Source: Rothia aeria (lineage in GTDB: Bacteria > Actinomycetota > Actinomycetes > Actinomycetales > Micrococcaceae). Taken from it: DNA of 64,000 nucleotides. Location of the stretch: assembly GCA_002355935.1 (NCBI GenBank), contig AP017895.1, positions 1,612,001 to 1,676,000 on the forward strand, in the 5' to 3' direction. The translations under genes and the position numbers were made by a program. This document shows positions 32,707 to 41,834 of the stretch, one piece after another (positions within the stretch are counted from its first letter, which is position 1; each line of letters starts with the position of its first letter). The notes below the pieces were generated by a model. That model worked only from the letters and a program-made list of their open reading frames with translations. It was not told where the DNA came from and made no database searches.

Positions 32707-33465
32707 ATGTCTACCCTTGAAATCAAGGACCTGCACGTCTCGGTCATCCTGGACGACGAAAACACTAAGCCCATCCTCAAGGGCGTGAACCTGACCATTA
32801 AATCCGGCGAGATTCACGCCATTATGGGTCCCAACGGCTCGGGCAAATCTACACTGGCTTCCACCATCGCGGGGCACCCGAAGTATCAGATTGACTCCGG
32901 CCAGATTCTGCTTGATGGTGAAGACATCACCGAGATGAGCGTGGATGAGCGTGCCCGCGCCGGCCTGTTCCTGGCGATGCAGTACCCGGTGGAAATTCCC
33001 GGTGTCACCATGTCCAACTTCCTGCGTTCGGCCAAGACTGCGGTGGACGGGAAAGCCCCGAACCTGCGCACCTGGACTAAGGACGTGAAAGCGGCCATGG
33101 AGCAGCTGAAGATTGACCCAACGTTCGTGTCCCGCAACGTGAACGAGGGCTTCTCCGGCGGTGAGAAGAAACGCCACGAAATTCTGCAGCTTGAACTGCT
33201 CAAGCCCAAGTTCGGCATCCTGGATGAGACCGACTCCGGCTTGGACGTGGACGCGTTGAAGGTTGTTTCTGAGGGCGTGAACCGTGCCCACGAGTCGAAC
33301 GACATGGGCGTTATGCTCATCACCCACTACACCCGTATCCTGCGGTACATTAAGCCGCAGTTCGTGCATGTTTTTGTGGATGGGAAGATGGCCGACCAGG
33401 GCGGCCCCGAGCTGGCTGACCGTCTGGAAGAAGAAGGCTACGTAGCCTACACTGGCAAGAAGTAG
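32707..33465 (+). CDS. sufC: Fe-S cluster assembly ATPase SufC
   Basis: A cytoplasmic ABC-type ATPase that drives conformational change in SufBCD. 252 residues. Walker A is GPNGSGKSTL near residue 40, the signature is GFSGGEKKRHEI, and the Walker B region is FGILDETDSGLDVDAL. The D-loop style ETDSGLD is diagnostic of SufC. ATG 32707 follows a CTAGGAGAAATA ribosome site 22 bases after sufD. The frame is intact. Confidence 0.95.
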   Translation: MSTLEIKDLHVSVILDDENTKPILKGVNLTIKSGEIHAIMGPNGSGKSTLASTIAGHPKYQIDSGQILLDGEDITEMSVDERARAGLFLAMQYPVEIPGVTMSNFLRSAKTAVDGKAPNLRTWTKDVKAAMEQLKIDPTFVSRNVNEGFSGGEKKRHEILQLELLKPKFGILDETDSGLDVDALKVVSEGVNRAHESNDMGVMLITHYTRILRYIKPQFVHVFVDGKMADQGGPELADRLEEEGYVAYTGKK

Positions 33466-33504
33466 TTTTTACCACTACCTCTCTCTTTCGAAAGAAGGTG
33501 CATC

Positions 33505-33834
33505 ATGACTGAAACGGTGCAGGCACGCCCCTCCCAGGAGGACATCGAAGAGGCGCTCAAAGAAGTTATCGACCCGGAGCTCGGCGTGAACATCGTCGAC
33601 CTTGGGCTGCTGTACGGTATGCGCTGGGACGATAACGGCACCCTCATCCTTGATCTGACGCTCACCACGGCTGCATGTCCGCTGCAGGACGTCATTGAGG
33701 AGCAGGTGCAGGCAAACCTCGATAACGTGGTCGCCGAGTGGCGCGTGAACTGGGTGTGGATGCCCCCGTGGGGTCCCGAACGGATTACTGAAGACGGGCG
33801 CGATATGATGCGCGCGCTCGGGTTCAATATCTAA
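33505..33834 (+). CDS. sufT: DUF59/MIP18-type Fe-S assembly factor
   Basis: A 109-residue protein of the DUF59 family, implicated in maturation of Fe-S proteins (SufT). The conserved EALKEVIDPELGVNIVDLGL begins near residue 16, followed by LTLTTAACPLQDVIEEQV with the conserved cysteine. It follows sufC by 39 bases, with GAAAGAAGG before ATG 33505, and closes the operon. The usual cysteine desulfurase SufS and sulfur carrier SufU are not between sufC and this gene and must be elsewhere. Confidence 0.85.
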   Translation: MTETVQARPSQEDIEEALKEVIDPELGVNIVDLGLLYGMRWDDNGTLILDLTLTTAACPLQDVIEEQVQANLDNVVAEWRVNWVWMPPWGPERITEDGRDMMRALGFNI

Positions 33835-33883
33835 AAGCCCACGTACAATCTGTGCACCAGATAACGTGAGCTTCTCCTTAAAA

Positions 33884-33930
33884 CTAACGGCATCGCCCGA
33901 TACTCTCACAGTAGAAGGCGATGCCGTTAG
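33884..33930. terminator. Terminator after the suf operon
   Basis: CTAACGGCATCGCC (33884-33897) pairs with GGCGATGCCGTTAG (33917-33930), a perfect 14-bp stem, between convergent genes. Confidence 0.75.
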
Positions 33931-33968
33931 CTTATTAAACTATGGGATAGTTTGAGAGTGCTGCCTCA

Positions 33969-34436
33969 TTATTCTCCGAGGCTGAGCAGGGTGAGGCTTT
34001 TCGCGTATTTTTTCGCTAGGCGCTCCCGGGTTTCCTCATCTAAGAGGGCGGTACGTTCCGGGTCAGTGTTATCGGCAATATCGGCGTGCTTCACCAGTCG
34101 GGCAAGCTCATTTGCCCGTACCCGCGCTATGGACTGTTCTAAGGTCTCGCCCTTGCGTTTGGTGAGGGCGTCCACCGCATCCACAATACTGACTGAGAAG
34201 TAGCGTGCTAAATAATCGAGTGTCACACCTGTGTCTTCAACTGTGTCGTGCAGAAGTGCCACAATCTGCGCCTCAACCCGCATATTCTCGGGGGCCAGCT
34301 TACGTACCGCAAACGCCACACGGCGCGGGTGAGTAATATAAGGGCGCCCAATCTTATCAGTCTGCCCTGAGTGTGCCTGATCCGCGATGCTGTCGGCCAG
34401 GCGAATCATTTCCTTGAAGTAGTTATTCGTCATCAT
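33969..34436 (-). CDS. Small HD-domain hydrolase (SpoT/MESH1-like)
   Basis: A 155-residue stand-alone HD domain. It reads ADQAHSGQTDKIGRPYITHP near residue 18, then VALLHDTVEDTGVT with the HD metal ligands near 60, and ALTKRKGETLEQSIARV and VKHADIADN later. These are the hydrolase-domain motifs of RelA/SpoT enzymes, without the synthetase domain. Degradation of (p)ppGpp or a related nucleotide is plausible but unproven. It starts with tandem ATGs; either could be used. Single gene, convergent with the suf operon. Confidence 0.75.
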   Translation of the reverse strand: MMTNNYFKEMIRLADSIADQAHSGQTDKIGRPYITHPRRVAFAVRKLAPENMRVEAQIVALLHDTVEDTGVTLDYLARYFSVSIVDAVDALTKRKGETLEQSIARVRANELARLVKHADIADNTDPERTALLDEETRERLAKKYAKSLTLLSLGE

Positions 34437-34607
34437 TGAACTCCTTCAATAGCGTTTTTTCTACTCTACGCCGCTTTGGGCAAATGCGCATCTTAAAACA
34501 CCCATCCCGCAGCGCGGCGCGACCCCGTAATACGTCGTAAACTGAGGTATAGCCGGTGTGGTTTTGTCTCTTCATCGCCTAATACCCAGAACGGATGGGA
34601 AGAATAT

Positions 34608-35438
34608 ATGCGAGGAACACTTTACGAACGATTCACACACCTGTACCCGTACCATCATCAAGTGCTAACCGCCGGGCTTACCTGGGACGAAGTGGAATCC
34701 CTCTATGGTGAAGCGAGCGGGGATGAGCTGACGAGGCATAATACCTACCCGGTGATCCTCGCCGTTGATGAGGGGTTACTTACCCGCATCGAGCAGAACG
34801 TCACCGATTTTATGCGCTACACCGGCCGGGAACCGAGACCGGTTACAGCCCGCAGCTTGGGGGAGTATGCGGGGAATATTATTGGGGAATATGAGGCGCG
34901 CACGCTTGATACGACTACCAGTGAAGTGGCCGAAAAGATATTCCAACAGCTTGAACGGCACCCTAGGGTGAGCACCTACAAAAGGCGTACCGATAAGATC
35001 ACGGAACTCTTCAGCCCAGGATTTACCCCTGTGGATGTACCCTACTGTGTTCCCGAGGCGCTGGTATCTGCCTCCGCCACGTGGGGAGCTGACACACTGC
35101 TTGTTCTTGTAGATTTCCCGGTGGAACAACCAGCCGATATACTCGCACACGTACCCTGTGTACCCGCAGAAGCACCCTTAGATACGCCTGCGTTCTACGC
35201 CCTCACCCGCTACTGGCAGGAGTACACCTACGCCACGCTCGCCTACATTGACCGGTACGGCATCATACTGTACCGCCAGTTCCCTCCCGAGTCTCACGAA
35301 GCCATGCAGTTAGCCGCCGAACACGACCTAGTCAGTGTGGGGGAGTGCCGTCAGGCAAACGGAACTCTTGATGAGCTCGCCCAAAGCCTTCACACCCAAA
35401 ACTATGGGCGAGTATACTGGGGCGGCGGCCTGCAATAA
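34608..35438 (+). CDS. DUF4253-type paralogue 1
   Basis: A 276-residue cytoplasmic protein. The N-terminal third starts with an F.hLYPY motif shared with three neighbours and reads NTYPVILAVDEGLL. The C-terminal half matches the DUF4253 layout: FYALTRYWQEYTYATLAYIDRYGIILYR, an acidic AEHDL block and an aromatic end. It ends VYWGGGLQ instead of the usual WYFWW, and is the most diverged of the four. Function is unknown; DUF4253 is widespread in actinobacteria. The gene has its own upstream spacing and probably its own promoter. Confidence 0.55.
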   Translation: MRGTLYERFTHLYPYHHQVLTAGLTWDEVESLYGEASGDELTRHNTYPVILAVDEGLLTRIEQNVTDFMRYTGREPRPVTARSLGEYAGNIIGEYEARTLDTTTSEVAEKIFQQLERHPRVSTYKRRTDKITELFSPGFTPVDVPYCVPEALVSASATWGADTLLVLVDFPVEQPADILAHVPCVPAEAPLDTPAFYALTRYWQEYTYATLAYIDRYGIILYRQFPPESHEAMQLAAEHDLVSVGECRQANGTLDELAQSLHTQNYGRVYWGGGLQ

Positions 35439-35516
35439 TAAAGCAACGCTGCGACTGTTACGAGTAAAACTTCGGTAGGGTAGTGTCATGCCCGCACAAC
35501 TGACGAAAGGCTCACC

Positions 35517-36343
35517 ATGGCGGCAGGCATATACAAGAAGTTCGTTGAGCTTTTACCCTACCCGCTGCGTCTCATAGAGAACCCTACCCGAACGCAGGAT
35601 GTAATGGGCCCCTACCGCGAACTTCTCAGTGAAGGAGCCCGTGAAGGGTTCACACCCGTGATCCTAACCCTCACCGAGGCACTGCTAGAAGCAATGCGGA
35701 TGAACCTCGCAGACTGGGCGGGCTGCTCCCAAGAGCAGACAGACGCCTGCGCCCTTACCGCCTACACGCAACAGCTGGTTGAGAAGTACCGTTCGGCGCT
35801 GCGGGGCACCACCACGATGGATATAGCGCAGCAAGCTTTCACCGATACTCACCCCGCCGCGGCTGCCGCGCTTTTTCAGGGGGCCGGTGGGGACTAGCTG
35901 ATTTCTACGATCACCCCGATTTCACACTCCATAATGACGCCTCGGGTAGTGAACCGGTTTTCTTCGCAGCCCACCAGGTTGAAGACGGCATGGCGCAGCC
36001 AGGTTCCTTAATCGTCATAGCAAAAATACCCGCCCAGCATCCCGCCGATATACCCGCCTACCTGCCTACCGGCGGCTGGAATAACTGCCCCAGCACCGAT
36101 ACCCAATTGGCTATCGCCCACTACTGGTACGAGAAATACGGGGCGTACATAGCAGCGGTAGGAGGCGATAAAGAGCTGGAATTCAACGTCACCCGACCCA
36201 GTACCAACCCCGAAGCCACAAAACGGTTAGCGGCAGAACAGTATATTTTCTGCCCCGAACTAGTTGGGCCTATCTGCAGCAGTTTTGAGGAACTGGCACA
36301 GGGGATATACTGCAACCGCCAATGGTACTTTTGGTGGGAATAA
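35517..36343 (+). CDS. DUF4253-type paralogue 2 (one frameshift)
   Basis: Repaired length is 275 residues, matching its paralogues (276, 280, 276). It carries LLPYPLRLIENPTRTQDVM and GFTPVILTLTEALLEAM, then, after a break at GGGG 35889-35892 repaired by one G, LADFYDHPDFTLHND. The DUF4253 core follows: IPAYLPTGGWNNCPSTDTQ, AHYWYEKYGAYIAAVGG, LAAEQYIFCPELVG and the end WYFWWE. ATG 35518-region start, with GAAAGG upstream. Function is unknown. Confidence 0.6.
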
Positions 36344-36417
36344 CCAGACGTGTAGCACAGGGCTGCAACATTCTGTAGGGTTTTAGTAGCAATAATCGTT
36401 ATTGGAAGGAAAGAACA

Positions 36418-37260
36418 GTGCCTGAACAAACTCCCACTGAGGTATACGAACAATATACCCGCATCTTCCCCTACCCGCACGAGCGTATCACCGAAGGTAC
36501 TTCGGCCGAGCAGATCATGGGCCGCTACTACACGCTGCTGGCTCAAGGGAAAGAACAGGGGTATGTGCCCGTATTTGTTCGCACCACCGACACCTTGCTT
36601 GAAGACATTCTTTTCAAGCTTGCAGATGAGCATAACCTGCCGGACGAGCTGGACCTCATAACCCCAGATCACGCCCGAGCATACACCCACAATATGCTTG
36701 AGAAATACCGTGCCTCCCTCAAGGATTTATCTGTTGAAGAGCGTGGGAAGAAGGAAATTGCGGAAAACCTTGACCTGTTTCTTGAGGACGAAGAAGCCTT
36801 TTTCCGAAACATGGTGGAAACTTTCAAAGAACCCTCGTTCCTGCCTGACGGTATAGAGCACACTGAACAGCCGGTATTCGTTACCATCAACTCGTTTGAA
36901 GGCGGCGATAACATAACTGAAGGTGAGCTTCTGCTGGTTCAGGTTCCAGCCGATAACCCTGCGGATATTCCCGCTTACCTGCCCTTTGGCGGGTGGAATG
37001 ACTGCCCCGACACCGAAAGCCAGCTGGCATTCACTCATTACTGGTACCAAAAATACGGTGCGATACCCGGACTGCTGGACGGGCACGACACGCTGGAATT
37101 CTATGTTGAACGCCCCGTGACCGACCCTAATGAGACAAAACAGCTGGCGGTTGAACAATTTGCGTTCTGCAGCGACGCCCCGACGCAGGTTTTTGACAGT
37201 TTTGAGACGCTAGCGACCGCTATCCACCACAGCAAACAATGGTACTTCTGGTGGGACTAA
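36418..37260 (+). CDS. DUF4253-type paralogue 3
   Basis: 280 residues from GTG 36418 behind GGAAGGAAAG. It begins PEQTPTEVYEQYTRIFPYPH and has GYVPVFVRTTDTLLEDI, an acidic helix ENLDLFLEDEEAFF, then the DUF4253 core IPAYLPFGGWNDCPDTESQ, THYWYQKYGAIPGLLDG, LAVEQFAFC and the end WYFWWD. The frame is intact. It is the closest relative of paralogue 2. No catalytic motif is recognised. Confidence 0.65.
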   Translation: MPEQTPTEVYEQYTRIFPYPHERITEGTSAEQIMGRYYTLLAQGKEQGYVPVFVRTTDTLLEDILFKLADEHNLPDELDLITPDHARAYTHNMLEKYRASLKDLSVEERGKKEIAENLDLFLEDEEAFFRNMVETFKEPSFLPDGIEHTEQPVFVTINSFEGGDNITEGELLLVQVPADNPADIPAYLPFGGWNDCPDTESQLAFTHYWYQKYGAIPGLLDGHDTLEFYVERPVTDPNETKQLAVEQFAFCSDAPTQVFDSFETLATAIHHSKQWYFWWD

Positions 37261-37298
37261 GACCCCACCCAACGGTAGCTGCCATGAAAGCAGTTTCG

Positions 37299-37349
37299 GC
37301 GGGGCGGCCAGTACGAAAATATCGTATTTCGTGCCGATAGCCGCCCCGC
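37299..37349. terminator. Terminator hairpin between convergent genes
   Basis: GCGGGGCGGC at 37299-37308 pairs with GCCGCCCCGC at 37340-37349, with an inner TACGAAA/TTTCGTG pairing. Confidence 0.65.
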
Positions 37350-37382
37350 ACGGGGCTTTGGCGGCTGAATGGAAGAGGACGG

Positions 37383-38384
37383 CTAGAAAGCGCGTTCACC
37401 CACCCACACGTAGGAACCTACAATAGTGCGCCCCACCCCTAACGCGTTACGGAGTGAGGGCGCATTGTGCGGGTGGATCGTCCCCCAAAGTGCGCTGCCT
37501 TGGTTTATGGCAGTGCTGTGACTGATGCTGTTCATGCCGTGCCACAGTACCGTATTCGCCAGTTTCTGCCCCAGAAACGGTGCATCCAGGCAGATCTCCT
37601 CAACACTGTACCCGTGCACGCCCTGTTCGCCGCGTGCCGCGAACGCCAGCACACCCGCCTGCGTCTCATCCACCAGCACCTGCCGTAAGAGGCCATCGGA
37701 GGCCGCATCGGCTAAAGACTGGGCGTCTTGTGGGGTGGCCCATTCCGGTAAGTCTGGTTTAACCTCGGCAATATCCGCGTAAATACGCGTGCATAAGGCG
37801 GCGGCTTCCCCTGAGCTGATTGGGGCCAACTGTACCCGCGCCACATTTTTCGGTGCGGGGCGCTCAAGTAGCATCTTCAGCTCACCAGAGACAAGGTGCA
37901 TATCAAAAGCTGAGCCTTGCGCACCGGTCGTTTTCCGCAATTCAGACAGCAGATGATCCGTGCTGCCCGGAACGAAAAACCGCGCACATACAGGCCTGAA
38001 TTGTGCATATTCGCTCAGCACTAGGCGTGTAAGGCGGGTGATACTGTGCGCATCGCACGGGATATTGGTGGCCACCACATCCACGAAAGGCCGTTCCAGA
38101 TTTTGCCCCCGGTACCGGATACCCGTTAAGGCCTGGTACTCGTTTACCCCGGTATCAGTGGGGAGCTCAATGACTCGATTAGCCCACGCCTGCGGGTCCT
38201 TAGGGGCCTCATACTCTAGGTTCGGGGCGACTGCGTCCCGGTACTGCTCACCGAACGTTAGGGAGGTACGCTCGTGAACCTCGGCGGCAAAATGCTCAGA
38301 CCGCCTTGAACGTAGAAGGTCTGGTTCGGAGGTGGCGATGCTCCAAGCGCCCGGGATTAGCTCATCTATGGTAGTTTCTGACAC
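37383..38384 (-). CDS. GNAT-like acetyltransferase family protein
   Basis: 333 residues. The first half contains DPQAWANRVIELPTDTGVNE and a mid-region VVATNIPCDAHSITRL. The C-terminal part reads ILVDETQAGVLAFA-like (QVLVDETQAGVLAFAARG) and ends IHPHNAPSLRNALGVGRTIV, which is the acceptor/CoA-side pattern of GNAT enzymes: an asparagine followed by S, then an A..xG turn. The substrate cannot be inferred. It is inserted between DUF4253 paralogues 3 and 4 on the opposite strand. Confidence 0.5.
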   Translation of the reverse strand: MSETTIDELIPGAWSIATSEPDLLRSRRSEHFAAEVHERTSLTFGEQYRDAVAPNLEYEAPKDPQAWANRVIELPTDTGVNEYQALTGIRYRGQNLERPFVDVVATNIPCDAHSITRLTRLVLSEYAQFRPVCARFFVPGSTDHLLSELRKTTGAQGSAFDMHLVSGELKMLLERPAPKNVARVQLAPISSGEAAALCTRIYADIAEVKPDLPEWATPQDAQSLADAASDGLLRQVLVDETQAGVLAFAARGEQGVHGYSVEEICLDAPFLGQKLANTVLWHGMNSISHSTAINQGSALWGTIHPHNAPSLRNALGVGRTIVGSYVWVGERAF

Positions 38385-38629
38385 CTTCCCAGCATACCCG
38401 TAGGCACACCGCAGAACAGAACCGGGCGAATAACCAGTTACTTAGCCAGCAGCGTACTAGAATTATGCGCCAAATAACTCCCAAAAATTAGGTTATTTAG
38501 AGAGGTTTGGGGTGGGACAAGGAGCGTATAAAGCCGTCTAAAAATACCCCAAATAGGCAGGACCTTGAAAACAGCGCCGAAACCCTAAAAACCGGGGTAG
38601 ACTAGGGAGAACCAATCATCGGAGAAACC

Positions 38630-39460
38630 ATGCCTGAGCCCTACGATCGTTTCATAGCTTTATATCCTTACCCCCACGAACGTATCCGACGCGGCGAACC
38701 GCACGAAGAGCTCAACCGGCGTTATCTTAACCGTTGCGAGAAAGGCCGTGAGGAGGGGTTCACCCCCGTTGTGGTGGCCCTCGACCAGACCCTACTCGGC
38801 ACCATGCTCAACAACATTTCCGTGCGTACCGGAGTCCCCTCAGAATCTGTAACCGCTGAGCAGGTGCGGCAGCACGCGCACACCATTATTGAGGAGTACC
38901 ACAGTGCGCTAGCTGGTGCTTCGGTTGAATCTCTCGCCCACGCAGCTTTTGAACGGCTCAGCCCCGACACGTTTAAGGGCAGCTACCATGAGCTTGTTGA
39001 GGGGGAAGCGCTTATTATACCCGGCGAGTACGGTACGGAGGCTACCGCCATGCAGCCCAAACCGCTGACCCTTATGAGCGCCTACATTAATGAGGAAGCA
39101 GACACCCAAAATAGTGACGCGGCGGGGGAGCTCATACTTCTTGATATGCCGGTCACTGAACCAGCTGAGGCCTTAGCATACCTGCCCTTCGGGGGGTGGG
39201 TTGGGTGCCCTGATGCTGCTGACTTTATGGCGATCGCCCACTACTGGCAGGAGCGGGACGAAGCGGTACCGGCTGTAGTTGCCGCCCAATACACAGAGTT
39301 CTACACACCTGAACCCGTTAACACCACACTAGACGCCGCTATTTTGGCAGCAGAACAGTGCATGCTCAGCCCCGCCATGCTCACCGACGTATACCGTGGG
39401 TTCAGTAAGCTCTCTGAAAGCCTGTACGGCAGCCACAACTGGTACATTTGGTGGCGCTAA
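38630..39460 (+). CDS. DUF4253-type paralogue 4
   Basis: 276 residues. It starts MPEPYDRFIALYPYPHERI, then GFTPVVVALDQTLLGTM and AYLPFGGWVGCPDAADFM, AHYWQERDEAVPAVV and LAAEQCMLSP, with the end WYIWWR. All paralogue landmarks are present and the frame is intact. The 245-base upstream gap has a possible TAGACT -10 element at 38599-38604. It lies beyond the minus-strand GNAT gene, so the paralogue group was probably split by an insertion or inversion. Confidence 0.6.
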   Translation: MPEPYDRFIALYPYPHERIRRGEPHEELNRRYLNRCEKGREEGFTPVVVALDQTLLGTMLNNISVRTGVPSESVTAEQVRQHAHTIIEEYHSALAGASVESLAHAAFERLSPDTFKGSYHELVEGEALIIPGEYGTEATAMQPKPLTLMSAYINEEADTQNSDAAGELILLDMPVTEPAEALAYLPFGGWVGCPDAADFMAIAHYWQERDEAVPAVVAAQYTEFYTPEPVNTTLDAAILAAEQCMLSPAMLTDVYRGFSKLSESLYGSHNWYIWWR

Positions 39461-39494
39461 ACACCTGGGACGTGCACGCCTCCTAGCAGCGGGG

Positions 39495-40157
39495 TTACTC
39501 ATCTAACCCGCGTGCGGCAAGAGCATCACCGGTTTTTTGCGCATAATCAACGGTCTGCACGACGAGGGGAGTAATCAGCCGCCACGTGGATTTAGCCGGT
39601 AACCCGCGTGCGGCAGCGGCTTTTAGCAACGTTCCCCAACGGTCCATAATCGCCGGAATTGACCGTATCATAAGCCCAATTGCTAGACCCAGTCGTTCGG
39701 ACCGCACCCCCACAAACCGCAGGGGTGCGCAGAACGTTACAACCCCATCAATAAGTACTGGCAGCGGGGTACTGGTGAGAATAATCCGTGAAGCGAGCGT
39801 GGCCGCTAGGAGCGTGGCAAGCACATCCGCGCCAAGGTCCCACCCGCCCCACAGGGCATAGTAGAACGCCAGGAGTATGAGAAGCCACCGCATGGCGTAC
39901 AGCATCCGCAGCAGCTCCATTGTTTTTATACCCGCACTGTAGGCCAGTATGAGGCACACCGCGCATACCCCGAAGGCTACCTGCCACCCGGTGAGCGCAA
40001 GCAGGAACATAAAAGCTGCGAAAAGGCACGCCTTGAGCCACAGCGGTACCCGGTGCACCGGTGTCGCTAAAGGACGGTATGAACCTATGAGCGCGGCACC
40101 CGGGGAGAATTTAGCCTGAAAACTACCGTCGCGTTTGGGGCGTGTGCGTTTACTCAT
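39495..40157 (-). CDS. bioN: ECF transporter T component of the biotin transporter
   Basis: A 220-residue membrane protein, the energy-coupling transmembrane subunit. It has about five hydrophobic segments (for example LKACLFAAFMFLLALTGW and LLILLAFYYALWGGW) and the EcfT signature near the end, AAAARGLPAKS, followed by a final helix. It overlaps bioM by 8 bases, so the two are translationally coupled. Order bioY-bioM-bioN. Confidence 0.85.
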   Translation of the reverse strand: MSKRTRPKRDGSFQAKFSPGAALIGSYRPLATPVHRVPLWLKACLFAAFMFLLALTGWQVAFGVCAVCLILAYSAGIKTMELLRMLYAMRWLLILLAFYYALWGGWDLGADVLATLLAATLASRIILTSTPLPVLIDGVVTFCAPLRFVGVRSERLGLAIGLMIRSIPAIMDRWGTLLKAAAARGLPAKSTWRLITPLVVQTVDYAQKTGDALAARGLDE

Positions 40158-40968
40158 CGTCGCTTCCTAATGTATCAGCGGCACCTCCGCGGGTGTGCTC
40201 ATGGGGGAAGCCGTGGGAGCACCAGTTACGGTATGTGCGCACGGTGTCTGCGGCGGCACCGTGCGCCATGAGCCGTCCTTCGTGAAGGATAATCGCCTCA
40301 TCACAGGCGGCGGCAGCCAAGTCAAGGTCGTGGGTGCTAATCACCAGCATCTGGTTCAGCGTATTAAAGTGGCGCATGAGGTTCAGTCGATTCCGCAGGT
40401 CTAAAAGTGTTGTCGGCTCGTCAAGGAGCAGCACCCGCGGATCGGTGGCCAATACGCTGGTGAGCGCTACCAACTGTTTTTCCCCGCCGGAGAGCGAGAA
40501 CACGCTCTGATCCTGCTTGTCCTCTATTCCGCGCTGCGCCAAAAGCTCGTGGGCTTTATGCAGTCGCTGCTTGCGGGTCAGAGTGGGGTTCCGGCGCAGG
40601 CTCAGCTCAATATCTTCACGCACGGTGGGCATAATAAGCTGCGCGGCGGGGTCCGAGAAGATCATACCCACCTGTTGCCGTGCTTTGTGCGGGTGGGCGA
40701 GCGCATCCACCCCATTGACCTCCACCGTTCCTTCTGAGGGGTGCACCAGTCCATTAAAGAGGCCCAGAAATGTTGATTTTCCGCTCCCGTTAAGCCCTAA
40801 TACCGCGGTGCGGGGTGCCTCAAGGCGCACTGTCACCGAGTCGAGGATGCGCTGGTTCCCACCGTCGGGGAGGTCAACGGTAACGGTTACCTGGTGAGTG
40901 CGAAGATAGCAGGGGGTATCTGCGGCTTCCTGCGAAGTCTCTGCTACGCGTCGTCGTGAGAAGAACAC
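40150..40968 (-). CDS. bioM: ECF transporter ATPase of the biotin transporter
   Basis: 272 residues. Walker A is GLNGSGKSTFLGLFNGL near residue 58, the Q-loop region is VGMIFSDPAAQLIMPTV (typical of ECF ATPases), the signature is FSLSGGEKQLVALTSVL, Walker B is VLLLDEPTTLLDL and the switch is STHDLDLA. Energises uptake together with bioN and the substrate-binding bioY. The start follows bioY closely. The frame is intact. Confidence 0.88.
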   Translation of the reverse strand: MFFSRRRVAETSQEAADTPCYLRTHQVTVTVDLPDGGNQRILDSVTVRLEAPRTAVLGLNGSGKSTFLGLFNGLVHPSEGTVEVNGVDALAHPHKARQQVGMIFSDPAAQLIMPTVREDIELSLRRNPTLTRKQRLHKAHELLAQRGIEDKQDQSVFSLSGGEKQLVALTSVLATDPRVLLLDEPTTLLDLRNRLNLMRHFNTLNQMLVISTHDLDLAAAACDEAIILHEGRLMAHGAAADTVRTYRNWCSHGFPHEHTRGGAADTLGSDDE

Positions 40969-40973
40969 CGGTG

Positions 40974-41575
40974 TTACCTAGCTGTTTTGGCGGATGCGCG
41001 CCCAGCCAGTGCGGGGAACGCTCGGTGAACCGCCGCCGCCGCGAGAGCCGCTACGATCGCTTTGGCGGAATCAGGCAGCGCGAAAGATATGACGATGCCA
41101 GCTGCTTTTCGAAGGACATGCGCCCGTTGAATATGAGACCGATGAGGCCACCGGTTGAAAGCGTCACGAACCCGATCATCGCTGCTGCCGCAAGTAGTAT
41201 CACGGTAAGTGCCGGGTTGAGGCGGCGGCGCACTACCAGGTAGGCCACCATCCCGGCAGCGAGTGCCCCAAAAGGGTAGCCGATGAGGTATCCGCCGGTG
41301 GGGCCAGCTAGTGAGCCGAAGCCTGAGCCGCCCTGCGCAAAAATAGGCAGGCCCAGGCACCCCATAAGAACGTAGAGGCTGGTCGCTGCGAAGGCACGGA
41401 TCCCGCCTAGAACGAGGGCGGTCACGTAGATCGCTAGCGGGCCTAACGATAGTGGTACGGGTACGCCTGCGATCGGTATGGAAAGCGGCCCAAGTACCGC
41501 TATGAAAGCTGCGAAAACGGCTACTAGGGCAAGGCTACGGGCTGAGGATGGGCGGTACGGGGTGGCTGCAGACAT
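40974..41575 (-). CDS. bioY: Biotin transporter substrate-binding component BioY (one frameshift)
   Basis: Repaired length is 200 residues; a membrane protein that binds biotin. Family motifs: SIPIAGVPVPLSLGPLAIYV, GLGGSGFGSLAGPTGGYLIG-like (GGSGFGSLAGPTGGYLIGYP) and six hydrophobic segments. The break at TTTT 41106-41109 (plus strand) is repaired by one base, giving SFEKAAGIVISFALPDSAKA and the expected C-terminal helix. A palindrome matching the BioQ operator overlaps the promoter, so biotin-responsive repression is likely. Confidence 0.9.
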
Positions 41576-41611
41576 GCGTTGGGGTCCTTAACACTTAGTG
41601 GATAGAAATTT

Positions 41612-41634
41612 ATTTGAACACTGTTCAAATTATA
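41612..41634 (-). promoter_or_regulatory. BioQ-type operator overlapping the bioY -10 element
   Basis: ATTTGAACA-C-TGTTCAAAT at 41612-41630 is a perfect 9+1+9 palindrome. It contains TGAAC-N3-GTTCA (41615-41627), the form described for the TetR-family biotin regulator BioQ of actinobacteria. TATAAT on the minus strand at 41634-41629 abuts it. No bioQ gene is in the window. Confidence 0.8.
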
Positions 41635-41834
41635 GGGGTAGTACTAGAGCCTTTGTGCATAGGCCTGTAAAAACATGTCATATAACGGTGCCTTATAGAG
41701 CCTAGTTCGTACTGAGCACCGTCGTACCGCCATGCGAGTCTGAAATAGCCCGCATGGTGCGCCATCGCGTAAACTTGAGAGGTTGCCGCCATAGTTGGCA
41801 TCTGTCGCATACCCCACCCGAAAGATCCTGCATC

